Source: Myripristis murdjan
Lineage: Eukaryota > Chordata > Actinopteri > Holocentriformes > Holocentridae
DNA length: 64,000 bases
NCBI RefSeq assembly: GCF_902150065.1
Contig: NC_043994.1
Span: 25,052,413-25,116,412, forward strand
Direction of reading: 5' to 3'
This document shows positions 9,623-59,404 of this stretch, in pieces. The position numbers and the translations under genes were made by a program. The stretch's first letter is position 1. Each line of letters opens with the position of its first letter. Below the pieces are notes generated by a model. The model searched no databases, was not told the origin of the DNA, and saw nothing but the letters and a program-made list of their open reading frames with translations.

Positions 9623-12600
9623 ATGAAGCTCCAGCTGCTCCTCGTGTGTTTCTTCTACGTGCTGCTCAGCGTACCTGCTCAGGTCTGCCTCCCGTTCTTT
9701 TATACTGACTTTTAATTGGAGTTGTAGTGGAAAGCAGGCAAAGTAGGGATGAAATTGGACATGTCTTGCTGTTATTTTTAATCAGAGTGTATTTTATAGT
9801 GTTTTTGAGTCGATATGCAGGGGTGGAAGTAAGTAATCATTCACTAGTGCAGTGCTCTGTTTAAAACAAGCCTGTTTGGAACAGGCCGATTGCTTAGCCT
9901 TTCACTTGCAGCTTTCTGGAGAACCGCTCATCCAAGCAGCTTCACGCTCAACGCTGCACTTCCTTGGGTCCTCAGCCATACATCTGACAAGCGTGAAGTC
10001 TAACGGATGAACGGTTGTTGGAAAGATCAAAGGACAGACATACAGACAGAGAGATTCCTTCCATTTTAGTTAGATACTTACTACTTACTTACTGTAATGT
10101 AATGCTTTTTTGTAGTTGTACTTTTTCAAATGTATTAACTTTAAAGTAATTTTTTGCTGATTTGAATTATATTGTTCGTATAGCTGCATTTTAAATACTG
10201 CCAATTAAAGAGCACAAATATTGTAGCATCAGAAACTGGACCACAAATTGCGAAGCCCCCTCACAGTGGAGGAGTTCAGCCTCGGTGCACTTTTTATCTG
10301 ATTTCCAAATTTCAACTTCAAACAATGTGGTTTGAACTTTGCACTCTCATCCTTTTGGAATTTCATGAAAAGAATCACATCCAACAAAAGCTATAGTTTC
10401 CAAAAAGTAACTCGGCAATTTACTTACTTACTCACTCTATTTTTTACTTTTACTTGAGTAGATTTTTACAGTGGTACTTCAACTTCACTGAAACATCAGC
10501 AGAGTAACAGTACTTCTACTCAAGTAGCAATTTCTATTCTTCTTCTGTTACTTCCACCACTGTATGTTTAACAAATAGTGAATATGTTGTGGAGCTGACT
10601 CAGCATTATCAGGCTAAATCATTGGTATACCAGAGGAAAAGAGTTTTGACTTCTCCTATTTGTTTTTCTTTTGATTAAACACCTATAAGGAAATTTTCCC
10701 CCAAGTCTGACATGGTTATACTCTCAAACCTGTTTGAATTCATTATGATCTTATCTTATCATCTTATTTTTGTTTATCTAATCAGTCGAGAAGATCACAC
10801 AGAAAGTTCAAGCCACGTTTCAATTTTGGAAAGCAGCATGAACACCTAAATGGTAAGCATATCACAATATCATTGGTCATTTATTGTTTATTGAGGAAGG
10901 GAGAGGTGGAAGTTGGATGGGGCGATGTGAACCCACACATGAATAATATTTTTGTTTCAGTTATCGACGACAAAATTGATGACGATGCTGATGAGGACGA
11001 TGTCGATGCAGAATGGGTTTTCAAAATGCAGGAACCAGACGGTACGATATCGGCATTAAAGGACAATCATGTGTTCAGAGAAGCTTATTTCTGTTCTAAC
11101 CTCTACAACATAATTTTGTAGAAGACTATGTGTATGTGTATGTGTATATGTATGTGTATGATCTCCATATTTTTTTCCTCTATACTTTGCTCATACTCTA
11201 GGCCAATGCAATCCAAACCCGTGCCTCAACAATGGCGTGTGTATGGAGAGGGGAAGCAGAAATTTCAGATGTGACTGCCCTGCTCCCTTCAAAGGAAAGA
11301 GATGTCAGAAAGGTTTGTACTCTCAATGTACTTCAATTTTCTTTCTCATATTTCCTATCAGTATGGTGATTACAATTATTTAAATAGAGTGTGAGGAAAA
11401 AAAAGATTTCTTGTATGCAAATATACTGTTGTGTATGTCCAAGTATTTTTCTTTTGAAACCAAGAATAATTCAAACACAAGGACAATTTAAGCTTAAATA
11501 CTCAGAAAAGGAAAAATGAAAACTGTGTCACGGTTTAAATGTGTCATACTTTATCATCTGTTATAGGATTTAAAGATTTGTTATGTGATTTGAATAGCAT
11601 TTAAAAAACAAGATGGTACTCAGTAGAGTAAATAGCTGGAAAATACAGCTATATTACACTTTGTGCCCATTTGTTAAACATTGGCCACGCCCCTTTCGAG
11701 TGCAGAGGGTTAGTCAGTGCTGCCTTGAGCCAAAACTGTGATTTCCTCTGACAGGACCCAGAGTTTGTAGGCGTGGTACGTGTGGACGGGGAGACTGTGT
11801 GATCACCTCTACCGCTCCTTTCTACGAGTGCAAATGCAATGAGCCCTTCCAGCCCCCGAACTGTAGACAAGGTTCGAAAAATACCCCATCGCCTAAATCC
11901 ACTGGTTCAATTTCACTTCTATTATCCATCCAAGTCATCAAAAATGTGGAAACCTGCTGTGTCATTGTTTGCCCCATACAGCAGCTGAAGTCTGTCAGAA
12001 TAATCCATGTAAGAATGGAGGCACATGCGTCCCTGATGGCACAGACTTCAGATGTGACTGTTCTGAGGGATTTGAGGGACGTTTCTGCCACGTCGGTAAA
12101 TATCACCCCTTCCTGTCTGGCTTCCTTTTGTTCTGTTCTGTACTTTACGGTATATTTTCTCATTTGCTGGGATATCCTCACCAGGCCCGAATGACTGCTA
12201 TGAGGGTGATGGAGAGTCATATCGTGGAAATGTGAGTGAGGCACAAAATGGAGTTCAGTGTCTCTACTGGAATTCCCACTTCATCCTGAGGACAGGAACT
12301 AATCCGTTCACTGTCTTTGAGGACCCTGACGGGCTGGGCCCTCACAACTTCTGCAGGTAGGAGGCAGGCTCATATATAAGTGCTTTTATGTGCACACGGT
12401 TTTGTATGTGTATGTATACTAGGCTATATGTTACATAATCGTATATATGTGTATCTTCATATATGTCATGGTGTGAATGTACAGTTTTATGTGCATATTT
12501 TGTATTGCATTTTTTTTTTTATTTCACCCTTTATACATTTTCAGATGTTTTACTAATGTTCCCTTATGGATGTTATAGCCTATCTCTCCTTTTATATATT

Positions 12601-15238
12601 TTTGTGTATGTTATTAATGTTGCATATTACTGTTTTATTACACATACAAACTTTGGGGTATGGACTTTTGAGTTGACATGCTAGTAAATATATGTGCCAT
12701 GCAAATAGGGTACATTACAGTACAGAAAGAAAAGAATGATATAATAGTTCTCTGAAAATATATTTGACATTTTTTATACTGGAAGTTGTTTCCATTATAA
12801 TTATTTTTGAATGAACTCAAGTTTCAGAGGCATATTCACAGCTTCTGGAATTCACCAGGTATACTAATGCAATAATGAAATGACAGTGTAACCTCACACA
12901 TAAAGTTTATGACCCAGAAACCCAGATGGAGACAGGCAGCCTTGGTGTTTCATCAGGAGAGGCCGAAGAGTACAGTGGGAATACTGCAATGTGAGGAAGT
13001 GCAGCACAGGTCAGTCACTAACGCCTCAGAAACCTCTGAATACGTGGCAGCTGTGACAAGAAGCATTAGTATTATTATTTCTTTCCAGAAGCGGGATCCA
13101 CAGTCCCTCCGGTTCCGACCTCCACTGACGACCTCAGTCCCTCACAGTTCTCCACCTGCGGCAAGCCTCAGCCTATGAGGCTCGCCTCCCGCATCTATGG
13201 GGGTTTGAAGTCCGTTCCTGGTGCCATACCTTGGCAGCTCTCCCTGCAGGTCAACACCCGCGGTCAAAACTACCGTCACATCTGTGGAGGGGCACTCATT
13301 GATAGTTGCTGGGCTCTGACAGCTGCCCATTGCATGTAAGCCAAATATGATGATGACTACGATAACAAACAACCAGTCACTTGTTTATAGAGTATACACT
13401 GATATGCATATAGTGGCGTGAGGGTGATCTTTTATGTCTTTGTCCAACGAATTGACAAAAACTAGACATAAACTAGACATTTAAACCTCTATACTACCTC
13501 AGCTTTCTCTCCTCGTGCACATGCCTCAGGTTCAGATGTCAGATGTGTCTTTTTAATTAAAAAAAAAAAAGAAATAAAATAATGTGAAATGTGTACAATG
13601 ACAGCTGACACCTTCTGTGTAGCCTGCCCCTTATTTTTTGACATCAGCATACATTTGACAGGAGGACATTGTTGACATTGGGACTGAACAACAATGGAAC
13701 GACAATGGAACTAATATTGATCCTTGTGGGAGTCCAACTTCCTCAGCAATTTCCTTTAGCATCTTGATCTTGAATTGTGAGCAAGTACATTTTTTGCACA
13801 AGACAGAGTGGGGCAAATCAGAGAATGCAAATGAGGATGACAGCTACTAAAAACGTCATCAGCGAAACTGTCAATGGAAAGTGAAAATTCTATTCAAATC
13901 ATGTATATAAGCAGGTGTACACCATACCAGCTGTTACCCTGGCATTTGTGTATTTTTACACAGTTCTAGGAACAGTGACATGGTGGTGGTTCTGGGAGGA
14001 CTTACTCTGGATTCAGACGAGCCCGCAGAGCAAATCATCGAGGTGGAGAGGGCAATAGTGCACAACGGCTACGACTCAGACTCTCTTAGCAATGACATAG
14101 GTAAATGCAGACACGACATTTACTTCTTGTGCTTTATTGTAATTTATATGCCAACATCTGTTTAATGTTTCTCCTCCAAGCTCTGTTGAAGCTCAAAGCC
14201 ACAAATGGAGTCTGCGCCAGAGAGACTCGATTTGTGAAGGCTGCATGTTTGCCCGACACTGCACTGCCGTATGGGAAGGAGTGCACCGTTTCTGGATGGG
14301 GCGCCACTGAGGAATGTAAGGGGAATGTACTGTACCTATCTGCTCCCTCTGCTTATCCTAACACTCAAAAGTTTGTGATGTGATGATATTCACTTCATGA
14401 GACAATGTGTGTCTCTGCCAAAATTGCCCATTTTTTTTTGGCCTTGAGGACTAAACACCTATTCATGGTCATAACTCAAAATTCACAAATACTCTATTCA
14501 CATGAGAGAATTAGATGCTCAGGTCTTATGTCAATATATATGCCTTTCAATGGGCAAGTCATCACAAAATTGCTTCTCAAAATTTAAGCTGATCAAATAC
14601 AATAATTATTCTCTCTTTTGAATCTTTTCCCAATTTTTGACCTTGGGCTGTACTTTGGAAAGTGCTAATTTATGCAGTTCATGGTCATATGTAAATTTTT
14701 ATCATATCTGTGGTTTTGCACCACTGCCTCAATGATATCTCACTAATTTTCTCATTGCTTCCCACCCTTTTGAACAGCTAACAGCGGCTCCAGCCACCTC
14801 CTGGAGGCTGAGGTGCTACTGATCAATTCGAATACCTGCTCCAGACCTTCAGTCCTTGGAAATACCTTGGATGATGGCATGATTTGTGCTGGGTACCTCG
14901 AGGGAGGGGTCGACTCATGCCAGGTTAGTGGGGGATAACATGGAGCAGATAGAGGTGATAGAAGTGTGTGATTTATTCAGATTGTACTCTCTTCCAGCAG
15001 CAAGTGTCTGTGCACAGAACAGAATATCTATGGGAAAACATGATACTACTGTTCTCACTGAGTATTTTGTGTGCTGCAGGGTGACTCTGGAGGACCACTG
15101 ACATGTGACAATAACGGCACACATGTTGTGTATGGTCTGGTGAGCTGGGGATATGGCTGTGCACTCAGGAACAAGCCAGGGGTCTACACCCGGGTCCTTC
15201 ACTTCCTCAACTGGATCAGGATAAACATGGTGGCTTAG
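9623..15238 (+). CDS. habp2: Hyaluronan-binding protein 2-like serine protease (FSAP), copy 2
   Basis: Thirteen coding exons: 9623-9682, 10786-10852, 10961-11041, 11202-11312, 11755-11871, 11985-12095 (or from 11982), 12185-12356, 12918-13009, 13089-13335, 13964-14100, 14181-14315, 14778-14923, 15080-15238. They sum to 1635 bp (544 aa). Structure matches copy 1 exon for exon: signal peptide ([19 protein letters not shown]), basic stretch, acidic [13 protein letters not shown] stretch, three EGF modules, kringle, short linker and trypsin domain. The predicted activation site is R305/I306 (SRIYGG). The triad is H351 (TAAHC), D397 (NDIALL) and S495 (GDSGGP), with D489 for trypsin-like specificity. 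Identical exon phases and nearly identical exon sizes show a tandem duplication; the linker exon is 150 bp shorter than in copy 1. At 544 aa it is closer in length to human HABP2 (560 aa), so it may be the more conservative copy. Both look functional. Confidence 0.93.
9818..10562. mobile_element. Non-autonomous DNA transposon (MITE-like) in habp2 copy 2 intron 1
   Basis: The segment opens with CAGGGGTGGAAGTAA and closes with TTACTTCCACCACTG, imperfect inverted ends. TATG stands directly outside both ends, a possible 4-bp target duplication. The inside is rich in ACTTGAGTA/TACTCAAGT-type words and has no long reading frame. Sequences of this GTGGAAGTAAC type are widespread in teleosts and are generally treated as DNA-transposon-derived. 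The superfamily is not certain (hAT-like is a guess). Confidence 0.6.
11982..11987 (+). other. habp2: Tandem acceptor (NAGNAG) in habp2 copy 2 exon 6
   Basis: The third EGF exon is preceded by CAGCAG. Splicing after the first CAG adds one Ala; splicing after the second gives 111 bp, the exact size of the same exon in copy 1. Both are in frame. Confidence 0.55.
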
Positions 15239-15282
15239 CTGCTGACTGCGTGGCTTGTCTTTACTGTAGAGAAAAGGTGCTA

Positions 15283-15288
15283 AATAAA
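15283..15288 (+). terminator. Polyadenylation signal AATAAA (habp2 copy 2)
   Basis: AATAAA in GCTAAATAAAGTTGATT, 45 bases after the stop codon. Confidence 0.75.
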
Positions 15289-15499
15289 GTTGATTAAAGA
15301 TGCACCAGCTTATATAATCACTTAAAATCATAATCAATAATGCAAAACAGAAAAAGAATGTGTTAAAGTAGCTTTCCTCAAGTGTAATTTCTTTACTTAT
15401 TTTTATCATTCCTGATCAATAGGCTTGCAGGAATGTTTTGGTACGTCTTCTGTTGGGGGTCACTACGTTTTTTGACCTTTGCTTTTCTTACAGTTGATG

Positions 15500-15925
15500 C
15501 AAAAGATAATTTTTTCTACTGTTTGCTCTGGCATACAGGATTTTGCATGGGTGCTGTAAATCCTTGAAAACGCATGCATTTTGAGGTGGTATTTTCAAGG
15601 TTTGAAAAGGGCTTGGATTTTGAATAAAGTCTTTGCAGCTGCTTGAAATTGTAATTCTACTGTTTTCATTGTAAATCGCTGGGACTCATTTGAAACTTTG
15701 TCTTTGTCTTCCCTCTGTAGAATGCTCTACCTAGACATATTTTTTGTTGTTTGTTTATAGTACAACAACATCCAGTTCAATGTGATGAAGAAGTGAAATA
15801 ACCATTTTTCCATAAGGTGCTGGAAAAGCACAAAAATGCTTTGAAAATGAATATTCACCTTAAAAAAGCTTGAAAATTGCCTTGAATTAGATTTAAGGAA
15901 AATGTCGTAACCCTGCATAGATAAG
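15500..15925. repeat. Dispersed repeat rich in CTTGAAA words
   Basis: Contains CCTTGAAAACGCATGCATTT, TATTTTCAAGGTTTGAAAAG and, further on in reverse orientation, CTTGAATTAGATTTAAGG followed by TAACCCTGCA. Similar CTTGAAA-rich blocks are common in fish genomes and recall a dispersed element. No coding region is visible and the class is unknown. Confidence 0.35.
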
Positions 15926-16241
15926 CTATAAATCGTCAAAAATATACTTATATGTGTTGTAATGCATTGATCAACCAGCCTCTTTCTACCTGCAGAATAT
16001 TGGTCCACTCAATTCTGCAAGATACATTTTAAAATGCACATGAATGGCTCCAATGATGTTACAGCACCACAGATTTGACAGGAAACAAACAAACAAAACA
16101 AAAAATAACCTTACACTGCACTTGGAGTCTCAAATTTAATTTTCTTAATGTGGGCACAAAGAAGAAACACTTTTTGAGAGGGGAAAAAAAAATAATTTGT
16201 GAGTAGTGTGTTCACAACTGGGCTCTTCCTCCTTAGCAAGT

Positions 16242-27453
<11,212 letters not shown>

Positions 27454-28125
27454 GTCCTCAACCAGAGTCGTCATGCAAATTGTCAACCGTGAGATAATCC
27501 AAAGGTTTGTTTCTGTCAGTTGCGCTTCAGGTTTGATCTGCAGCTCTGTCACCAGTGTGCATCTACTTGATGTTGCTGCAGGAAACTCGCATTCAGAACA
27601 GCCACTGCATTTACTGGAAAACTAAGTTTCTGCTTTACTGGACCTGTGCACACGTGTGAAACTACAACTGTTCAAAATTTCATATCCCTTGGATATTTTT
27701 CAGATGTCTATCAGTGTCTTGGACAGTGATGATATGAGGTGTTATCTAATGGAATATATTATGGAAAAGGAAAAACTGTCCTTACATCATTATGCCATTA
27801 TAGCATGGTGTATTTGCAAGAGTCAGTAATCTACTTTGATGTGATAAGTTGAACCACAAAGTACACACGGTTAATTATAGTCTCCTCCCTCCATCATGTG
27901 ATTTTTATATTGACAGAAAAATAAATCACTGGCCAGGCTGCGATTTTATATTTTGTTATTTTTCTACTTACAAAGTCCCCTTTGGTCTTTTTGTAATGTA
28001 AATCTTTGTGCAGACTGTTGCTTCAGGTTTATTTAGCTGTCCTCCCTTTTTGCACAGATGATTCAAATATGCTTGTACAGTTCCTCACTCATGGTTTCTC
28101 TATTGTATTGTCACGTAATTGTCTG

Positions 28126-28131
28126 AATAAA
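28126..28131 (+). terminator. aldh18a1: Polyadenylation signal AATAAA (aldh18a1)
   Basis: GTCTGAATAAACTGAATCAT lies 673 bases after the stop, followed by TTTATTCTTGGTTT. An earlier AATAAA at 27920-27925 could serve as an alternative site. Confidence 0.6.
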
Positions 28132-30019
28132 CTGAATCATTTATTCTTGGTTTACAAATTTATTTAGTATTCAGTATAATTAATTGCACACTTGAATCAA
28201 GCTGATTTTTCTGTAATCAATATTAACACTTACTTGTTTGATGTGTCAAATGTTAACTCTTTCAGCTCTGTGATCCACTCCAAATAATGCTAGATTACCA
28301 TCATAAACAAGACATACTTTGTCATGCTGCTAATGAAATGAGTGCTTTGATTACTGGCTAGAGTGAACATTTAATCTTGCTTCTCTGCTATAAGTGGCAC
28401 TTAAAATTGCATACTCTGTTATTAACACATCATATTAAGGGTCTATAGTACTTTTACAATCAGTTTACTAAACTTTTTATATGATAGGAGGTATTGTTTG
28501 TTGCACACATGTTTGACAAATATTCCCATAAGAGTTGTGGAAACCAGAAAGTGGATTTCTTGGACTGATGGTGGGTAGCTGGGTGTACTCCTTTGGGTGC
28601 AGGAAGTATCATCGGCCTCTGTTGTGGGAGTGCTCACAGAGGATCCAGTAGCCCTCCACAATGTTACATTAGGTGTAAGCGGTCCTGCAGGTTGGAAGAG
28701 ATGGTTAATTGATGTAGCTCTGTAACATTTCTTTAGCTGTCTGAGAGAAAGGACTACTTCTCGCAGCCAGCCCAGCAGTGATGGTCAGGATACTCCCTCT
28801 TGGTCAGCATGTACTGGTAGCCAGAATAGTCAGACTTCTCAGATGCCTTGCAGCACCTACTGTAGTTGCAGTGAGACAAGTGTAAGTGCATGTCAGGACA
28901 ATCATTGCTACATTTATAGTGACATCCTTCAAAGTTCCTATGCTCATAGAAGATCGTCTGTACAAAAAAGTTGATTAAACAGATGCATTGTAGTCTAAAT
29001 TATACTCATCATTTCCTCCCAAACAGTCTAGAAATTTAGTATTTACTATTTAGGATACACCTGGCTTATGAAGGTTGCTTGCTTTGTTTGTTCTGCTTAT
29101 CTTTCCCCTTGTGACAGTGGAGGCTGACAGGACCCCTCCCTTTTACTCACAGCCTTTTACCGGTGTGAAGGTAGAATAGAGGATTGTTATTAAAACAAGG
29201 TGGTGAACTGCTGTCCTGCCTGATGACTCAGATCACATCAGCCTCATGCTGCATTTACAGTTGTTTCTGTTGTCAATTTAGATGGACCCATTTCTAGGCT
29301 TTGTCAGGAGAGTTGCAGTTACTTTGTCTTTATCCCTGAGTAAAGAAAATACCTCCAACCACTGTATTGCTAAGAACCAGTTTGAGTGTTGTTACACAGG
29401 TTTGGCAGGAGGATGGATGGGTGGGCAAGATGCTGCAGTGCTGACTTTTAGAGCAGGTGGAGATGTGGGTGTGTGTAGACTGGACAAAAAGTTGTAATTT
29501 GCCTGCACAGAGCAATACTACCAATACTTGCCTTTGTCTGTGCATGTGTATGTTTTTTATGTGGTTTAGCAGCAGGACAGGACAGGATACTTGAAGTGTT
29601 GCTGGTTAAGCCACAGCACCCTGCAGCAGGCTTATATGCTTTTACATAAGAGTGTGTTGTCTTCTATCATTATTGCCTCTGAACTTTCACCAGAGCACCA
29701 CATTGAGGAGATTATCAGAATTTTGCTATTCATTTGAATTATGCTTATAACCAATTTTCAAATGTTAACCCACTGTTGAAGCACAAGTGATCACATTTTC
29801 TCATCAGTTGTTTGAAACAGAAGAATTTGGCCTTACAAAGGAAGTTGCATATTAAAGAAAAGTCGTAATTGTATCCAAAAGGAGCCAAATTAAAGTCACA
29901 GCAAACTGGCAAATGGATTTATCAAATTATTATTATTATTTTTTAATTTATTTATACAAAACTTTTCCCTGTTGAAAATGTCAAACCACGGGGCTATTAT
30001 TTTGAAGTGCGAGAACAAC

Positions 30020-30114
30020 ACTGTAGCGGAAGTGTGTTCTCGCAGGTCCTCCCCGCCGCGCTCCCTCCCCCGGCTGTCACCGGCTAGCTCAGCTGTCTGT
30101 CGGAGACGCTAAAG
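30020..30114 (+). promoter_or_regulatory. ate1: GC-rich TATA-less promoter / 5' UTR of ate1
   Basis: The stretch has CCGCCGCG and CCCTCCCCCGG words and CpG content well above its surroundings. No TATA box is present, and it ends directly at the ATG at 30115 (context AAAGATGG, a good Kozak match). This fits a housekeeping promoter. Confidence 0.6.
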
Positions 30115-57649
<27,535 letters not shown>

Positions 57650-59366
57650 GTATGTATTCCTCTTGCACCACTAACAATCTAATACAAGATGACGTATTTA
57701 TAAAGACATAGTACTTGTTTATGTCTCTTGTTCCATATGTGTGGTTTATAAAGATTTGTCCCAGAAGAAGTCCTTCCTTGTCAAATTACTGCCATAAAGT
57801 AGAGAGATTAAGTGGAAATGAATCATCTGTCTTGTTAAGGATTTAAATATTTCCCCACGTTACAGTTCTTAGTTCTTCACTAAACAGACTCAAGTGCAGA
57901 AAACGCTGTACACACCGGCCTCCTCGTCCAGCAAATACCTCTTGCCCCTAAAACCTGCCCACCCACCTTTGCTCTCCTGCTTCAGGAGCCCTCCAGCTGG
58001 ATTGAGGGGATTTGGGGGTTAAAGGGATTCAGGAAGCGGGTATTTTTTCATATTGGAGGGGTTTTTATTTAGCCCCATCATAGTGAAATGGTTGGGGGAG
58101 GAGAACGACAAAATGTGGCGTCCAGATTGGTGTACAACTGCGCTGAAGATGAGGCCTTGAGACCAGTCCTTTTCCTCTGACCTTGGCAGAATGGCACATC
58201 CCACTGCTCATCACTGTGTGTGGTGTGGTACAGATTACAGGCTGATTAGGCAGAGCCATGGGGCATCACATTGGGATTAAACAGATGGCTGTTGCCCTAG
58301 TTTGGAAAAAGAACTGTTTAGAACTGGCAGCATGGAAAGTTTGATGTTTAAGTTGGGCAATAAAACTGCAATGCAGGCTTGCTGGTACAGAAATCCATTT
58401 ACTCATTTACTTTACGGTAGGTTATAGTATAAATGATTGCGACAGCATCTGGAATAGTACTTATAGCTACTCTGTGATATTATGTGTGGTCGTTGGATGA
58501 GGTGTAGGTGCAGCCAGGCATCACTGGCTGACACTGAGCAGGCCTGGTGAGCTGCAGTCATCAGGAACGCCAGTGGACCTGTTGGGTCAGGACAATTACA
58601 CCAGCAATTAGACCTGGGATGGGTGCTTATAACAACCACTTTAATAGGATTGAGGTCCAGGAGTGCGCACAAAGCTTGACAGACAGACACATGCATGCGC
58701 ACACACACTCACACACACACACACAGTCACTCTGTGTTGCCCTGTGGGCCCCCTCAGGCCTCCACTAATGAACATCGTTAGTGTTTATAGGAAACAAGCT
58801 TTTATCACCTCGTCAAGGCTGGCGGCCAGACACACTGAATTACACACACACACTATCACACACTCCGTCACACACCTCCTAGCCTGCCTCCACTGTCCCC
58901 TTCTCTCAGGCTTTGATTTAGGTGTCTGTCTCCATTTGTTTGTCCTCCTTTCCCCCAACTTGCTTTTACTTTTCTTTCTGATCCCCCGCTCTGTCCTCCT
59001 CTGTCTCTCTCCAACTGCTCTTCATTTCAGAGTTATTATGCGTGGCTCTCCGCGCTACCTCTGCGTGTTGGCTTCCATCTGTCTCCAATCAGAGTGCTAT
59101 TAAAATACACACACACTCACACAGATACTCACCACATGGACCTGCATACTGTGTGGTTCATTAGCTCACGTGGAAGCCTGCATTTATACAAATGTATGCA
59201 AACGCCCATACATATCCAACTGTGGCTAATTAGAGCCCAGGTTGTCTGACTTGTTTGTTTGTTGCCGTATTCCATTTCACCAAAATTACAGGGGATTCGT
59301 GCTGAAACAGTGGTAATTAACATCAGCTGTCATTGTTTCTTCTGTTTGTATGTGTTTTTGTATCTC

Positions 59367-59369
<3 letters not shown>

Positions 59370-59400
<31 letters not shown>
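59370..59400. repeat. (TG)n microsatellite
   Basis: About 15 TG units. Confidence 0.88.

Positions 59401-59404
<4 letters not shown>

Larger units (their letters stand above)
15239..16241. other. Intergenic, convergent between habp2 copy 2 and the TRIM gene
   Basis: Holds the 3' UTR of copy 2 with AATAAA at 15283-15288, a probable dispersed repeat at about 15500-15925, and the 3' flank of the minus-strand TRIM gene. No gene was seen. Confidence 0.6.
27454..30114. other. aldh18a1 3' UTR and aldh18a1-ate1 intergenic region
   Basis: The 3' UTR runs to a polyadenylation signal at 28126-28131 (an earlier AATAAA is at 27920-27925). The rest, to about 30000, shows no coding exon, RNA gene or clear repeat. 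From about 30020 the base composition becomes GC-rich and forms the ate1 promoter. Confidence 0.6.

Noticed and set aside
14915-15409. 164-codon minus-strand frame
   Set aside because: Antisense to the last habp2 copy 2 exon and AT-rich UTR; hydrophobic but without structure or a promoter.
29930-30114. Bidirectional promoter between aldh18a1 and ate1
   Set aside because: aldh18a1 is transcribed towards ate1 and no divergent gene is visible upstream of 30115.
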